Shown here: positions 8,088 through 17,069 of the stretch, piece by piece | Position numbering within the stretch: the first letter of the stretch is position 1 | Layout of the letters: each line of letters opens with the position of its first letter | Assembly: GCA_023386045.1 (NCBI GenBank) | Contig: JAEWKK010000003.1 | Location: 123,970 to 187,969 of the forward strand | Reading direction: 5' to 3' | Length of the DNA: 64,000 nt | Source of the DNA: Bacteroidota bacterium | Lineage (GTDB): Bacteria; Bacteroidota; Bacteroidia; Chitinophagales; Chitinophagaceae | Notes under the pieces: generated by a model | Database searches by the model: none | Told to the model about the DNA's origin: nothing | What the model saw: only the letters and a program-made list of their open reading frames with translations | Made by a program: the position numbers and the translations under genes

Positions 8088-9188
8088 ATGACTAAAGACG
8101 ATGTGCTGAAGGCGCTTAGCAATGTGCAGGAGCCCGATCTCGGCAAAGACCTTGTTACCCTGAATATGATCAGGGATATTGAAATAAACGGTAATCATGT
8201 ATCATTTACAGTTGTGCTCACTACACCTGCATGCCCGCTTAAGGACATGATCGGCAATGCCTGTGTGAATGCTATCAAACTGCTGGTAAATAAAGAGGCA
8301 GTTGTGAAAGTAAATTTTGATTCCAGTACCACAACCATCAGGGCTGACAAAAGTTCTGTTCTGCCTGGTGTGAAAAATATTATTTGCGTAGTAAGTGGCA
8401 AAGGCGGTGTTGGTAAAAGCACGGTTTCAGCCAATCTTGCCCTGGCCCTGGCGCAGGGTGGTGCAGCTGTAGGTTTACTGGATGCGGACATTTATGGTCC
8501 CAGTGTTCCTATTATGTTTGGCGTTAGAGGTGAAAGACCGATGATGACCGAAGTAGAAGGAAAAGGAATGATCGTTCCTCTGGATCGATATGGCATCAAG
8601 CTGTTAAGCATTGGCCTCATGGTAGATGAAAAAAATGCAGTGGTCTGGCGTGGTCCTATGGCCAGCAGCGCCATCAGGCAATTCATTACAGATGTAAACT
8701 GGGGAGACCTGGATTACCTGGTGATTGATATGCCGCCGGGTACAGGTGATATTCATTTAACACTGGTGCAAACAGCGCCTGTAACAGGTGTTGTAGTGGT
8801 AACTACACCACAGGATGTAGCACTGGCAGATGCAAGAAAAGGAATTGCCATGTTCAGCCAGGGACAGTTGAATATCCCTATTATCGGCCTGGTTGAAAAC
8901 ATGAGTTATTTCACGCCTGCTGAACTGCCTGAAAATAAATATTACATCTTTGGAAAAGAAGGCGGAAAGCGACTTGCCGATGAATATGATATTCCATTCC
9001 TGGGACAGATCCCATTGGTGCAAAGTATCAGGGAAGGTGGTGATATTGGAATTCCCATCATGATGGGTGATGACCTGGTTTCGAAGGAAGCTTTCTTTGG
9101 ATTTGCAGGAACCGTTGCCAGGAGCGTATCCATGCGCAATGCTCATATGAAGGCAGAAGAAGTAGCCGAAGTAGTGGAAGAAAAATAA
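8088..9188 (+). CDS. mrp: Mrp/NBP35 family iron-sulfur carrier P-loop ATPase
   Basis: A 366-residue protein with an N-terminal MIP18 (DUF59) domain (residues ~1-90) and a ParA-like ATPase domain. The deviant Walker A SGKGGVGKSTVSAN is at about residues 104-117, and DMPPGTGD marks the second motif. Members carry and donate Fe-S clusters. At the place where E. coli Mrp has its CxxC pair, this protein reads SYFTPAELPENKYY with no cysteine, which suggests cluster binding, if any, works differently. The -7 box at 8058-8065 gives it its own promoter. Confidence 0.92.
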   Translation: MTKDDVLKALSNVQEPDLGKDLVTLNMIRDIEINGNHVSFTVVLTTPACPLKDMIGNACVNAIKLLVNKEAVVKVNFDSSTTTIRADKSSVLPGVKNIICVVSGKGGVGKSTVSANLALALAQGGAAVGLLDADIYGPSVPIMFGVRGERPMMTEVEGKGMIVPLDRYGIKLLSIGLMVDEKNAVVWRGPMASSAIRQFITDVNWGDLDYLVIDMPPGTGDIHLTLVQTAPVTGVVVVTTPQDVALADARKGIAMFSQGQLNIPIIGLVENMSYFTPAELPENKYYIFGKEGGKRLADEYDIPFLGQIPLVQSIREGGDIGIPIMMGDDLVSKEAFFGFAGTVARSVSMRNAHMKAEEVAEVVEEK

Positions 9189-9228
9189 TAGACGAATCAA
9201 AAAAGATTTATCGCAGCCATTATTGACC

Positions 9229-9882
9229 ATGTATAACCTGCCTTATTTTAAAGAAAAAGATCAGCAGCGGGTGCTTGAGTTCATTCACAGGCACCCCTTT
9301 GCTTTTATAGTTGGATCTGATGAAAAAAATCAGCCTGTTGCTACACAGATACCTGTGTTCATAGAAGAAAGGGAAGGAAAATTATTCCTTACAGGCCATA
9401 TGATGAAACAGACAGACCATCATAAGGCATTTGAAAAAAATCCGGCGACACTTTGTGTGTTCACAGGAAATCATACCTATGTGAGTGCCACCTGGTATGA
9501 TGATCCGCACCAGGCTTCTACCTGGAATTATATGTCCGTGCATATAAAAGGCAAAATGAGTTTTTTGGATGAAACAGCACTGGTAGATATCCTCAAAAAA
9601 ACTTCCCTGCATTTTGAAAATGGCAATCAGGATTCCACTACTGTGTTCGACAATTTACCAGAAGACTATACCAGCCGACTGATGAAGGCAATTGTTGCTT
9701 TTGAAATAGAGGTGGAAAGCATGGAAAATGTTTTTAAACTCTCTCAAAACAGAGATCAGAAAAGTTACCGGAACATCATGGAAAAATTAAATGCTCATGA
9801 TGAAGATGGTAAAGTCATTGCCAGGGAAATGCAGCAACGCGAAGATCAATTATTCAACAACAAAGCAGATTCTATTAGTTGA
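9229..9882 (+). CDS. FMN-binding split-barrel protein, PaiB family
   Basis: Pyridoxamine-phosphate-oxidase-like split barrel of the PaiB (transcriptional regulator/protease synthase regulator) type, 217 residues. Typical features are YNLPYFKEKD at the N-terminus, HPFAFIVGS, HMMKQTDHHKA and the ATWYDDP...TWNYMSVHIKG segment that contacts FMN. The ATG at 9229 is preferred over the TTG at 9223. It overlaps the convergent ACMSD gene by eight bases. Whether it is a regulator or an oxidoreductase cannot be told from sequence; neither paiA nor a target gene is adjacent. Confidence 0.85.
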   Translation: MYNLPYFKEKDQQRVLEFIHRHPFAFIVGSDEKNQPVATQIPVFIEEREGKLFLTGHMMKQTDHHKAFEKNPATLCVFTGNHTYVSATWYDDPHQASTWNYMSVHIKGKMSFLDETALVDILKKTSLHFENGNQDSTTVFDNLPEDYTSRLMKAIVAFEIEVESMENVFKLSQNRDQKSYRNIMEKLNAHDEDGKVIAREMQQREDQLFNNKADSIS

Positions 9883-10873
9883 ATTTTTCAATTCCGAGCC
9901 ACTCGAGAGCATTACGGTACAGTAGTTTTTCTTCGATCTCATTGGCCAGCTTCAGGCTTTCAATCAATTCTCCCGGCTTATGCTCTCCCAATGGAAAGGG
10001 ATAATCTGAACCCAGGCAGATCTTGTCTTCTCCCACCATATCCATTAAAAATGAAAAAGCATGCTGGTCGTGAACAAGACTGTCAACCCAAAAATTTCCA
10101 AGGTAGTCGCGGGGATTGACATTATTGTCAATTTGAACAAGGTCGGGACGAACATTGAATCCATGTTCGATTCTTCCAATAGTGTAGGGGAAAGAACCAC
10201 CGCCGTGCGCAAAGGCAATTCTTAGTTTTGGAAATCTTTCAAACACACCTCCAAAGATCATTGAACAGATGGCCCTTGTAGTTTCTGCAGGCATGCCTAC
10301 CAGCCAGGGAAGCCAGTATTTGCTCATTTCTTTTTCACCCATCATTTCCCAGGGATGGATGAATAGTGCTGTGCCGGTTTTTTCAGCAGCTTCATAAAAT
10401 GGAAAGAAGTATGGATCATCAAGATTCTTACTATTTACATTCGTGCCGATCTCAAGTCCTGGCATTTTTAATTCCTGCCTGCAGCGCTCCATTTCTTTTA
10501 TGGCAAGATCAATATCCTGTAAAGGCACGGTGCCAATGCCTATAAAACTCTCGGGGTGATCATGCACCGTTTCTGCAATATGGTCATTAAAAAAACGGGA
10601 AGTTTCAAGAGCATCTTTTGCCTGTGCCCAGTAATTGAAAAGGACGGGAATGGTAGAAAGCACCTGTGTGGTTACACGAGTAGAAGCGCATTCTTCTTTC
10701 CTGGTAATGGCATCAAAAGTGTTTTTATCTACCTGCCTGAAAAGCTTATCGCCTTTCATCATACAAGCCTTGCAATTTCTTTCTTCAAGATGAATGAACT
10801 CACCATAGCCGAATTTTTTTGTCCAGTTGGGCATTTTCTCCGGCATGATGTGGGTGTGAATATCAATTTTCAT
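9875..10873 (-). CDS. nbaD: 2-amino-3-carboxymuconate-6-semialdehyde decarboxylase (ACMSD)
   Basis: Amidohydrolase-fold, zinc-dependent decarboxylase acting on ACMS, the product of 3-hydroxyanthranilate cleavage; it steers the pathway away from quinolinate. Zinc ligands are visible as HTH at residues 6-8, the His in LFIHPWE, and the Asp in CLGSDYPFPLGEH. The 332-residue length is typical. It follows the 3-hydroxyanthranilate dioxygenase gene in the same direction, but a terminator hairpin and a separate -7 box lie between them, so it may be transcribed partly on its own. Confidence 0.93.
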   Translation of the reverse strand: MKIDIHTHIMPEKMPNWTKKFGYGEFIHLEERNCKACMMKGDKLFRQVDKNTFDAITRKEECASTRVTTQVLSTIPVLFNYWAQAKDALETSRFFNDHIAETVHDHPESFIGIGTVPLQDIDLAIKEMERCRQELKMPGLEIGTNVNSKNLDDPYFFPFYEAAEKTGTALFIHPWEMMGEKEMSKYWLPWLVGMPAETTRAICSMIFGGVFERFPKLRIAFAHGGGSFPYTIGRIEHGFNVRPDLVQIDNNVNPRDYLGNFWVDSLVHDQHAFSFLMDMVGEDKICLGSDYPFPLGEHKPGELIESLKLANEIEEKLLYRNALEWLGIEKFN

Positions 10874-10888
10874 ATTTCAGCAAATAAA

Positions 10889-10909
10889 AAGGGAAGCCAA
10901 ACTTCCCTT
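10889..10909 (-). terminator. Terminator hairpin between the dioxygenase and decarboxylase genes
   Basis: AAGGGAAG (10889-10896) pairs with CTTCCCTT (10902-10909) over a five-base loop. Read on the minus strand it is followed by a T run. It lies just after the dioxygenase gene and inside the expected leader of the decarboxylase gene. Confidence 0.7.
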
Positions 10910-10911
10910 CG

Positions 10912-10919
10912 CAAAAGTA
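10912..10919 (-). promoter_or_regulatory. -7 promoter box (TACTTTTG) for the ACMSD gene
   Basis: Exact TAnnTTTG match on the minus strand, directly upstream of the hairpin at 10889-10909. The expected transcription start falls within the hairpin, so the new transcript would escape it. Confidence 0.45.
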
Positions 10920-10928
10920 AATTAATGA

Positions 10929-11459
10929 TCAGGATTTTTTTACAGGCGGTTCCATTACATGTCCGCATTTCTTACATGTCCGCAGGGATTCATTTGAATA
11001 GAATCTTTCCATGATGGGCGGTAGCTGCTTTACGATGTCCTTTACAAAAACAGATTCCTCATAAAGTTTGTTGCCGCATTTCTCACAGAACCACATAAAG
11101 GCATCTTCTTCATTCTCGGCTTCTTCTCTCACTTTTTCGATCACAAGTCCTACCGTATTGGCAGGTCTCTGGGGTGAATGAGGTGTTTGAGGAGGTAAGA
11201 GAAACATATCACCTTCGTTGATGGGAATGTCCCGTGGTGTTCCGTTGTCAATAATCTTTAAAACGATATTGCCTTCAACCTGGTAGTATAATTCCTCGCT
11301 TTCATTGTAGTGGTAGTCCTTACGTGCATTAGGGCCACCTACCACCATCACGATGAAGTTTTCAGCATCCTTGTAAACACACTGGTTACCTACGGGCGGT
11401 TTCAGCAGTTCACGGTTCTCATCTATCCATTTTTTAAGATTGAAAGGAGCAGCAATCAT
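10929..11459 (-). CDS. nbaC: 3-hydroxyanthranilate 3,4-dioxygenase
   Basis: Non-heme iron cupin that opens the ring of 3-hydroxyanthranilate to give ACMS. Iron ligands are H50, E56 and H94 (KDYHYNESEE and PQTPHSPQ). Four cysteines at 125, 128, 162 and 165 (CEKC, CKKC) form the rubredoxin-like second iron site present in bacterial, but not mammalian, enzymes. The 176-residue length is typical. It is transcribed divergently from the SDR-led part of the pathway, so the cluster is split into two arms around 11.5 kb. Confidence 0.95.
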   Translation of the reverse strand: MIAAPFNLKKWIDENRELLKPPVGNQCVYKDAENFIVMVVGGPNARKDYHYNESEELYYQVEGNIVLKIIDNGTPRDIPINEGDMFLLPPQTPHSPQRPANTVGLVIEKVREEAENEEDAFMWFCEKCGNKLYEESVFVKDIVKQLPPIMERFYSNESLRTCKKCGHVMEPPVKKS

Positions 11460-11582
11460 ATCTCGCGGTTTATGTTTGAAAATTCAATGTGCCCTGCTTT
11501 TTGCAGGCAATGCAGCTAAATTACTACTATTGCTTTATTCTAATTCATAGTGCTTTAAGAACGGAAATACATCAAATCTCAC

Positions 11583-11590
11583 TAAGTTTG
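11583..11590 (+). promoter_or_regulatory. -7 promoter box (TAAGTTTG), near-leaderless start
   Basis: Exact TAnnTTTG match ending only six bases before the ATG at 11597. Transcription would begin at or next to the start codon. It would serve the SDR-dehydrogenase-deaminase-kynureninase-KMO arm. Confidence 0.55.
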
Positions 11591-11596
11591 ACCTGT

Positions 11597-12382
11597 ATGA
11601 ATCTCTCTCTCGAAGGAAAAAATGCATTGATTTGTGGCGGAAGCCAGGGGATAGGCTATGCTATTGCAGAAGAACTGGCGATGATGGGAGCCAACTGCAT
11701 CCTGTTGGCCAGAAATGAAGATAACCTGAGGGTAGCTGCCTCACAACTGGATACTTCACTCAGGCAAACGCATAGCTATAAAGTCATTGATTTTAATGAC
11801 CAGCCGGCTGTAAAATCAATAGTACAGGAAATCACAAATGATAAAACCATTCATGTATTAATCAATAATTCCGGTGGCCCTGCAGCAGGTCCTATTGTTA
11901 ATGCAGTTGAAGAACAATTCCTGCAAGCTTTTAACCAGCATCTCATCATCAACCATATATTGGTAAAGGCAGTTATGGAAGGCATGAAAACAGAAGGTTA
12001 TGGACGCATTATTAATATTATTTCCACTTCGGTAAAAATTCCACTGAAAAACCTGGGTGTTTCCAATACCATCCGTGGTGCAGTTGCTTCCTGGGCCAAA
12101 ACTATGGCCAATGAGCTGGGGCAATTTGGAATTACGGTTAACAATGTGCTGCCAGGATTTACAAGAACCAAAAGGCTTGAAACCCTTGTAGAAAATACAG
12201 CCAAAAAAGGAAATGTACTGGTAGATATTGTTGAGAAAAATATGATGGAAGAAGTGCCCATGAAAAGATTTGGTGAACCTTCTGAAATAGCTGCCATGGC
12301 TGCCTTCCTGGCTTCTCCTGCGGCTGCCTATATCAATGGAACCAGCATTCCTGTTGATGGAGGCCGTACAGGATCAATCTGA
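11597..12382 (+). CDS. Atypical short-chain dehydrogenase/reductase in the kynurenine cluster
   Basis: A 261-residue Rossmann protein with GGSQGIG at residues 14-20 and the NNSGGP motif at 90-95. The usual SDR Tyr-x-x-x-Lys pair is absent: the aligned segment reads SNTIRGAV (S156...R160). Other SDRs share this SNxxR pattern, so it is a subfamily trait rather than damage. The substrate is unknown. Its position as first gene of the arm that carries 2-aminomuconate enzymes points to a reduction in the lower pathway. The ATG at 11597 is chosen from the family N-terminus and the promoter; upstream in-frame codons would add an unrelated extension. Confidence 0.85.
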   Translation: MNLSLEGKNALICGGSQGIGYAIAEELAMMGANCILLARNEDNLRVAASQLDTSLRQTHSYKVIDFNDQPAVKSIVQEITNDKTIHVLINNSGGPAAGPIVNAVEEQFLQAFNQHLIINHILVKAVMEGMKTEGYGRIINIISTSVKIPLKNLGVSNTIRGAVASWAKTMANELGQFGITVNNVLPGFTRTKRLETLVENTAKKGNVLVDIVEKNMMEEVPMKRFGEPSEIAAMAAFLASPAAAYINGTSIPVDGGRTGSI

Positions 12383-12386
12383 TTAT

Positions 12387-13883
12387 ATGATCAAAGAAAC
12401 GATTGCAAAAACTAAAAAAGAAAAACTCGACCTGAGCATACCATACCATCTTGAAAACATGGTGGGTGGAAACCTGATTGGACCTTTAAGCGGAAAGTTT
12501 ATCGAAAACATCAACCCTGCAACCGGTGAAATTTTTTGCCAGATCCCTGACAGTAATGAAAAAGATGTGGAGATAGCTGTTGCTGCAGCGAAGAAAGCAT
12601 TTCCCCAATGGTCTGTAACCCCCGTGGAAGAGCGGTTTACAATACTAAACAGGATCGCTTCCCTCATTGATGAAAACCTGGAGACGCTTGCCGAAGCTGA
12701 AACTATCGACAATGGTAAACCTTTGTGGCTCAGCAAGCGGATTGATATTCCAAGGGCATCTGCCAACTTCCGTTTTTTTGCTACCGGCATCATGCACTTT
12801 GCTAATGAAAGTCATAGCATGGAGGACCGTGCAGTTAATTATACCTTGCGACAACCTGTAGGAATTGTTGCCTGCATTTCTCCATGGAATCTTCCATTGT
12901 ATTTATTCACCTGGAAGATTGCTCCTGCATTAGCTGCAGGTAATTGTGTGATCGCCAAACCTTCTGAGGTAACACCGGTAACCGCCTTTCTTCTTTCACG
13001 TATCTGCAAGGCTGCAGGATTGCCCGATGGAGTATTAAATATTCTTCACGGAAAAGGAGATACTACAGGAGAAGCCATCATTCGTCATCCTTCCATAAAG
13101 GCCATTTCCTTCACTGGTAGCACAAGGGCAGGAGCAAGGATCGCATCAGTTGCAGCGCCTGTATTCAAAAAACTATCTCTGGAATTAGGTGGTAAAAATC
13201 CCAACATCATTTTTGCTGATTGTGACTGGAATAAAATGATGAAGACCACGATCCAGTCTTCATTTTCCAACCAGGGACAGATCTGTCTTTGCGGCTCCAG
13301 GATCCTTGTGGAAGAAAGTATTTATGAGAAATTCAAAACAGAATTTGTTGAGCATGTTAAACAACTGACTGTTGGCGATCCCATGGATGATACTTCCCGC
13401 CAGGGCGCTGTTGTAAGCCGTCAACATTTTGAAAAGGTGATGTCCTGTATTGAAAAGGCAAAGCAGGAGGGTGGAAAGATATTATGTGGTGGAAAGGCTG
13501 TTCATCCTGCAGGTCGCTGTGCTAATGGATTTTTTATTGAACCCACAGTAATCGAAGGTCTTGGGCCTTCCTGCGAAACCAATATGGAAGAGATCTTTGG
13601 ACCGGTGGTTACCCTGCAGTCATTCAAAACCGAAGAAGAGGCATTGGAACTGGCCAATGCCTGCAATTATGGTCTTGCTGCCACCATCTGGACCCAGGAT
13701 ATTTCAAGAGCCAACCGTGTAGCTGCAAAAACCGAAGCAGGAATCATATGGGTAAACTGCTGGCTTTTGAGGGATCTTCGCACACCCTTTGGCGGCATGA
13801 AGAATAGTGGTGTTGGCAGGGAAGGTGGCTGGGAAGCCCTGCGCTTTTTTACGGAAGCGAAAAATGTTTGTATTCAATTTTAA
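12387..13883 (+). CDS. nbaE: 2-aminomuconate-6-semialdehyde dehydrogenase (aldehyde dehydrogenase family)
   Basis: NAD-dependent oxidation of 2-aminomuconate semialdehyde to 2-aminomuconate. The 498-residue protein has the full ALDH layout: SPWNLPLY, the FTGS(T)RAG cofactor loop, LELGGKNP with the general-base Glu, and the catalytic Cys (C300) in NQGQICLCG. The C-terminal NCWLLRDLRTPFGGMKNSG is characteristic of the AMSDH branch rather than general ALDHs. It starts four bases after the SDR stop, in the same operon. Confidence 0.93.
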   Translation: MIKETIAKTKKEKLDLSIPYHLENMVGGNLIGPLSGKFIENINPATGEIFCQIPDSNEKDVEIAVAAAKKAFPQWSVTPVEERFTILNRIASLIDENLETLAEAETIDNGKPLWLSKRIDIPRASANFRFFATGIMHFANESHSMEDRAVNYTLRQPVGIVACISPWNLPLYLFTWKIAPALAAGNCVIAKPSEVTPVTAFLLSRICKAAGLPDGVLNILHGKGDTTGEAIIRHPSIKAISFTGSTRAGARIASVAAPVFKKLSLELGGKNPNIIFADCDWNKMMKTTIQSSFSNQGQICLCGSRILVEESIYEKFKTEFVEHVKQLTVGDPMDDTSRQGAVVSRQHFEKVMSCIEKAKQEGGKILCGGKAVHPAGRCANGFFIEPTVIEGLGPSCETNMEEIFGPVVTLQSFKTEEEALELANACNYGLAATIWTQDISRANRVAAKTEAGIIWVNCWLLRDLRTPFGGMKNSGVGREGGWEALRFFTEAKNVCIQF

Positions 13884-13914
13884 TAGCAGAGAAACTTTCT
13901 CTTTTAATTAAACT

Positions 13915-14337
13915 ATGTCAGAGATCATCAAAACGGATAATGCTGCAAGTCCCTTAGGCGCATACCCGCATGCAAGAAAGGTGGGTCACCTGCTTTTTCT
14001 TTCAGGTATTGGTTCCAGGAGCGCTAAGGATAATTCCATTCCAGGACTGGTACAGGACGAGAAAGGCAATATAGTTTCTTATGATATTGAAGCGGAGTGT
14101 CATTCCTGTTTTGCCAATGTAAAAGCCGTGCTAGAAGCCAGTGGCAGCAGCTGGGAACAGATTGTTGATGTTACCGTATTTCTTACCAACATGAAAAAAG
14201 ATTTTCCTGTTTACAACAAAATATATGGCGAGTATTTCAGCAATGTTGAAGCCTGCAGAACAACTGTTGAAGTAAAAAGCCTGCCAACGCCTATCGCCAT
14301 TGAACTTAAAGTGATCGCTACTACTGACAGGATATGA
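13915..14337 (+). CDS. nbaF: 2-aminomuconate deaminase (RidA family)
   Basis: A 140-residue RidA/YjgF-family protein expected to deaminate 2-aminomuconate to 4-oxalocrotonate (2-hydroxymuconate). Family landmarks are SPLGAYPHARKVG, LLFLSGIGSR, the NVKAVLEASGSSW helix and the RTTVEVKSLPTPIAIE end segment. The insert around residues 35-55 and its place in the cluster favour the aminomuconate deaminase branch over general imine deaminases. It sits 31 bases after the dehydrogenase gene. Confidence 0.9.
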   Translation: MSEIIKTDNAASPLGAYPHARKVGHLLFLSGIGSRSAKDNSIPGLVQDEKGNIVSYDIEAECHSCFANVKAVLEASGSSWEQIVDVTVFLTNMKKDFPVYNKIYGEYFSNVEACRTTVEVKSLPTPIAIELKVIATTDRI

Positions 14338-14373
14338 GGGAAGAGTGATCTTCAATTAAACTGCTTTCTGTTT

Positions 14374-15651
14374 ATGAATTTTGAGAATACACTTGAATAT
14401 GCCCGCGAACTCGACACAGCCGACCCATTGAAAGAATTCAGGTCGCGTTTTTTTATTCCCCGTCACCATGATACCGACTGCATTTATTTTACCGGCAATT
14501 CGCTTGGATTGCAACCCCGGTCGGTAAAAAAATATATTGATCAGGAATTGGAAGATTGGGCTAACCTGGGTGTTGAAGGACATTTCCATGCAAAAAATCC
14601 CTGGTATTCCTATCACGAAATTTTTCCTTCAAAGCTGAAAGACATTGTAGGTGCCTTGCCGCAGGAAATAGTAGTGATGAACCAGCTCACGGTAAATCTT
14701 CAATTGCTATTGACAAGCTTTTACCGTCCCACAAAGGAACGATACAAGATCATTTGCGAAGCAAAAGCTTTCCCATCAGATCATTATGCTTTTGAGAGCC
14801 AGGTTAAATTGCATGGTTTCAATAAAAATGAAGCAGTAGTAGAAGTGGGTTTCAGAGATGGCGAACAGCAAATGCATACAGAAGATATCTTGGCTGTGAT
14901 TGAAAGACATAAGGATGAACTGGCACTGGTGATCTTCGGAGGCGTTAATTATTATAACGGCCAGGTCATGGATATGAAAACCATTACAGAGGCCGCACAC
15001 AAGGCAGGTGCTTATGCGGGCTTTGACCTGGCACATGCTGTAGGCAATGTTCCTTTACAGTTACATGACTGGGATGTGGATTTTGCCTGCTGGTGCAGTT
15101 ATAAATACCTCAATTCAGGTCCGGGTGGAGTAGGCGGAGTTTTTATTCATGATAAACATGTAACCAACACTCAAATACCAAGATTGGCAGGATGGTGGGG
15201 ACATAACAAGGAAACCCGGTTTTTGATGGAGCCGGGATTCCAGCCAATTCCTACAGCGGAAGGATGGCAGTTAAGCAATGCGCCGGTTTTATCCATGGCA
15301 GCACATCATGCAGCGCTTGATATTTTCAATGAAGTTGGGATGGAAGCGCTTTTTCAGAAATCGGCTAGCCTTACCGGTTATTTATTTTATGTGTTAGACC
15401 AGATCAATGCCACATCAGGAAAAGATCTGGTGCAGGTCATCACACCAAAAAACGCAGGCGAACATGGCTGCCAGGTTTCCATACTGATGTTGGAAAAAGG
15501 TAAAGTGGTTTTTAATGAATTGATAAGCCAGGGGGTGATAGCTGACTGGAGAGAACCCAATGTGATCAGGGTGGCACCGGTTCCATTATACAATAAATAC
15601 GAAGACGTATGGCGCTTTGGCCATATTATCAAAACCATATTAAAAGCATAG
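14374..15651 (+). CDS. kynU: Kynureninase
   Basis: PLP enzyme that splits (3-hydroxy)kynurenine into (3-hydroxy)anthranilate and alanine. The PLP lysine is K244 in CWCSYKYLNSGPGG, and the upstream Asp pair lies in GFDLAHAVGN. At 425 residues it is full length. It lies in the operon between the deaminase and kynurenine 3-monooxygenase genes. Tryptophan dioxygenase and kynurenine formamidase are not in the window, so kynurenine must come from genes elsewhere or from uptake. Confidence 0.96.
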   Translation: MNFENTLEYARELDTADPLKEFRSRFFIPRHHDTDCIYFTGNSLGLQPRSVKKYIDQELEDWANLGVEGHFHAKNPWYSYHEIFPSKLKDIVGALPQEIVVMNQLTVNLQLLLTSFYRPTKERYKIICEAKAFPSDHYAFESQVKLHGFNKNEAVVEVGFRDGEQQMHTEDILAVIERHKDELALVIFGGVNYYNGQVMDMKTITEAAHKAGAYAGFDLAHAVGNVPLQLHDWDVDFACWCSYKYLNSGPGGVGGVFIHDKHVTNTQIPRLAGWWGHNKETRFLMEPGFQPIPTAEGWQLSNAPVLSMAAHHAALDIFNEVGMEALFQKSASLTGYLFYVLDQINATSGKDLVQVITPKNAGEHGCQVSILMLEKGKVVFNELISQGVIADWREPNVIRVAPVPLYNKYEDVWRFGHIIKTILKA

Positions 15652-15687
15652 AACATCCTGGTTGAAGGCTGTTTGAATTGATTCGGT

Positions 15688-17028
15688 ATGAAAAAAGAAA
15701 TCGCCATTATTGGAGCAGGACTGGTTGGATCACTGCTTGGAATTTACCTTGCAAAGAAAGGTTATCGAGTATCCATTTACGAAAGACGTGGAGATATGCG
15801 CCAGGAAGAAGTAGAGGCCGGACGTTCCATCAATCTGGCGCTGAGCGACAGAGGCATCAGGGCCTTGCGTGAAGTAGGTATTGCTGACGAAGTGCTCGGT
15901 ATCGCCATCCCCATGCATGGCCGCCAGATCCATAACCTGGATAAGACCGAAGCCTTTCAACCTTATGGCAAAAAAGGACAGTACATCAATTCTGTTTCAA
16001 GAAGAGAGCTGAATTGTAAACTCATGGATCTTGCAGAACAATACGGTATCAATATTTTTTTCGATGAACGTTGTAATAGCATTGACTGGAAGACCAACGA
16101 AATAAGATTTGCTAATAAAACAGTTAAGGCTGATTTGATCTTTGGTGCTGATGGTGCCTATTCTGCAGCAAGGCTTGCTCACATGCTGCAACACCCCAAA
16201 TTTGAATACCACCAATATTATATTGATTGTGGCTACAAGGAATTGTCCATACCTGCGGGTAAGGATGGTAGCTTCCTGATTGAAAAAAATGCCCTCCACA
16301 TCTGGCCCCGGAAAGATTACATGCTCATTGCCTTACCCAATCTTGATGGAAGTTTTACAGGCACACTGTTTTTCCCTTTTGAAGGCGAATGGTCTTTTGA
16401 CAAGCTGGATACAGAAGAAAAAGTTCTTCAGTTCTTTAATGATACTTTTCCTGATGTGGTTCGGCTCATACCTGATCTGTCAAGGCAGTTTTTCAGTCAT
16501 CCTACCTCTTCACTGGTCACAGTTAAATGTTTTCCCTGGATTAGGGAAGACTGTTTCTGCCTGATAGGCGATGCTGCTCATGCCATTGTTCCTTTCTTTG
16601 GACAGGGGATGAATGCAGGATTTGAAGATTGCAGTGTATTGAATGAACTTATGGATAAACATGGTGAAGACTGGACTTCCATCCTGGAAGAATTCCAGCA
16701 TCTCCGTAAGCCTGATGCTGATGCAATAGCAGACATGGCAGTCAATAATTTTATTGAGATGAGAGCAAAGACAGCCGATCCAAGGTTTTTACTCCAAAAA
16801 AAGATAGAAGCAAGGCTTCATGAACATCATCCTGATAAATGGATACCTGCTTATTCCCAGGTTACCTTTAGTCCACAGATCCGTTACAGCGAAGCATTGA
16901 GCAACAGCAATAAACAGGAAGCCATCATGCAAACCATCATGGCCGAAGAGAAAATAGAAGAACGCTGGGATTCTGAAGAAATAGAAAATGCTATTTTAGG
17001 TAGGCTCAATAAAGAAAACAAACAGTAA
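15688..17028 (+). CDS. kmo: Kynurenine 3-monooxygenase (FAD)
   Basis: Flavin monooxygenase that hydroxylates kynurenine to 3-hydroxykynurenine using NADPH and oxygen. The FAD dinucleotide fold GAGLVGSLLGIYLAKKGY starts at about residue 8. RSINLALSDRG and the second FAD motif GDAAHAIVPFFGQGMNAG are present. The 446-residue length fits bacterial KMO, including the C-terminal region. It is the last gene of the kynurenine arm and precedes pyrF by 41 bases. Confidence 0.96.
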   Translation: MKKEIAIIGAGLVGSLLGIYLAKKGYRVSIYERRGDMRQEEVEAGRSINLALSDRGIRALREVGIADEVLGIAIPMHGRQIHNLDKTEAFQPYGKKGQYINSVSRRELNCKLMDLAEQYGINIFFDERCNSIDWKTNEIRFANKTVKADLIFGADGAYSAARLAHMLQHPKFEYHQYYIDCGYKELSIPAGKDGSFLIEKNALHIWPRKDYMLIALPNLDGSFTGTLFFPFEGEWSFDKLDTEEKVLQFFNDTFPDVVRLIPDLSRQFFSHPTSSLVTVKCFPWIREDCFCLIGDAAHAIVPFFGQGMNAGFEDCSVLNELMDKHGEDWTSILEEFQHLRKPDADAIADMAVNNFIEMRAKTADPRFLLQKKIEARLHEHHPDKWIPAYSQVTFSPQIRYSEALSNSNKQEAIMQTIMAEEKIEERWDSEEIENAILGRLNKENKQ

Positions 17029-17069
17029 AATGATCACTATTATCAGACTCACCATTTTATCTTCGCCCT

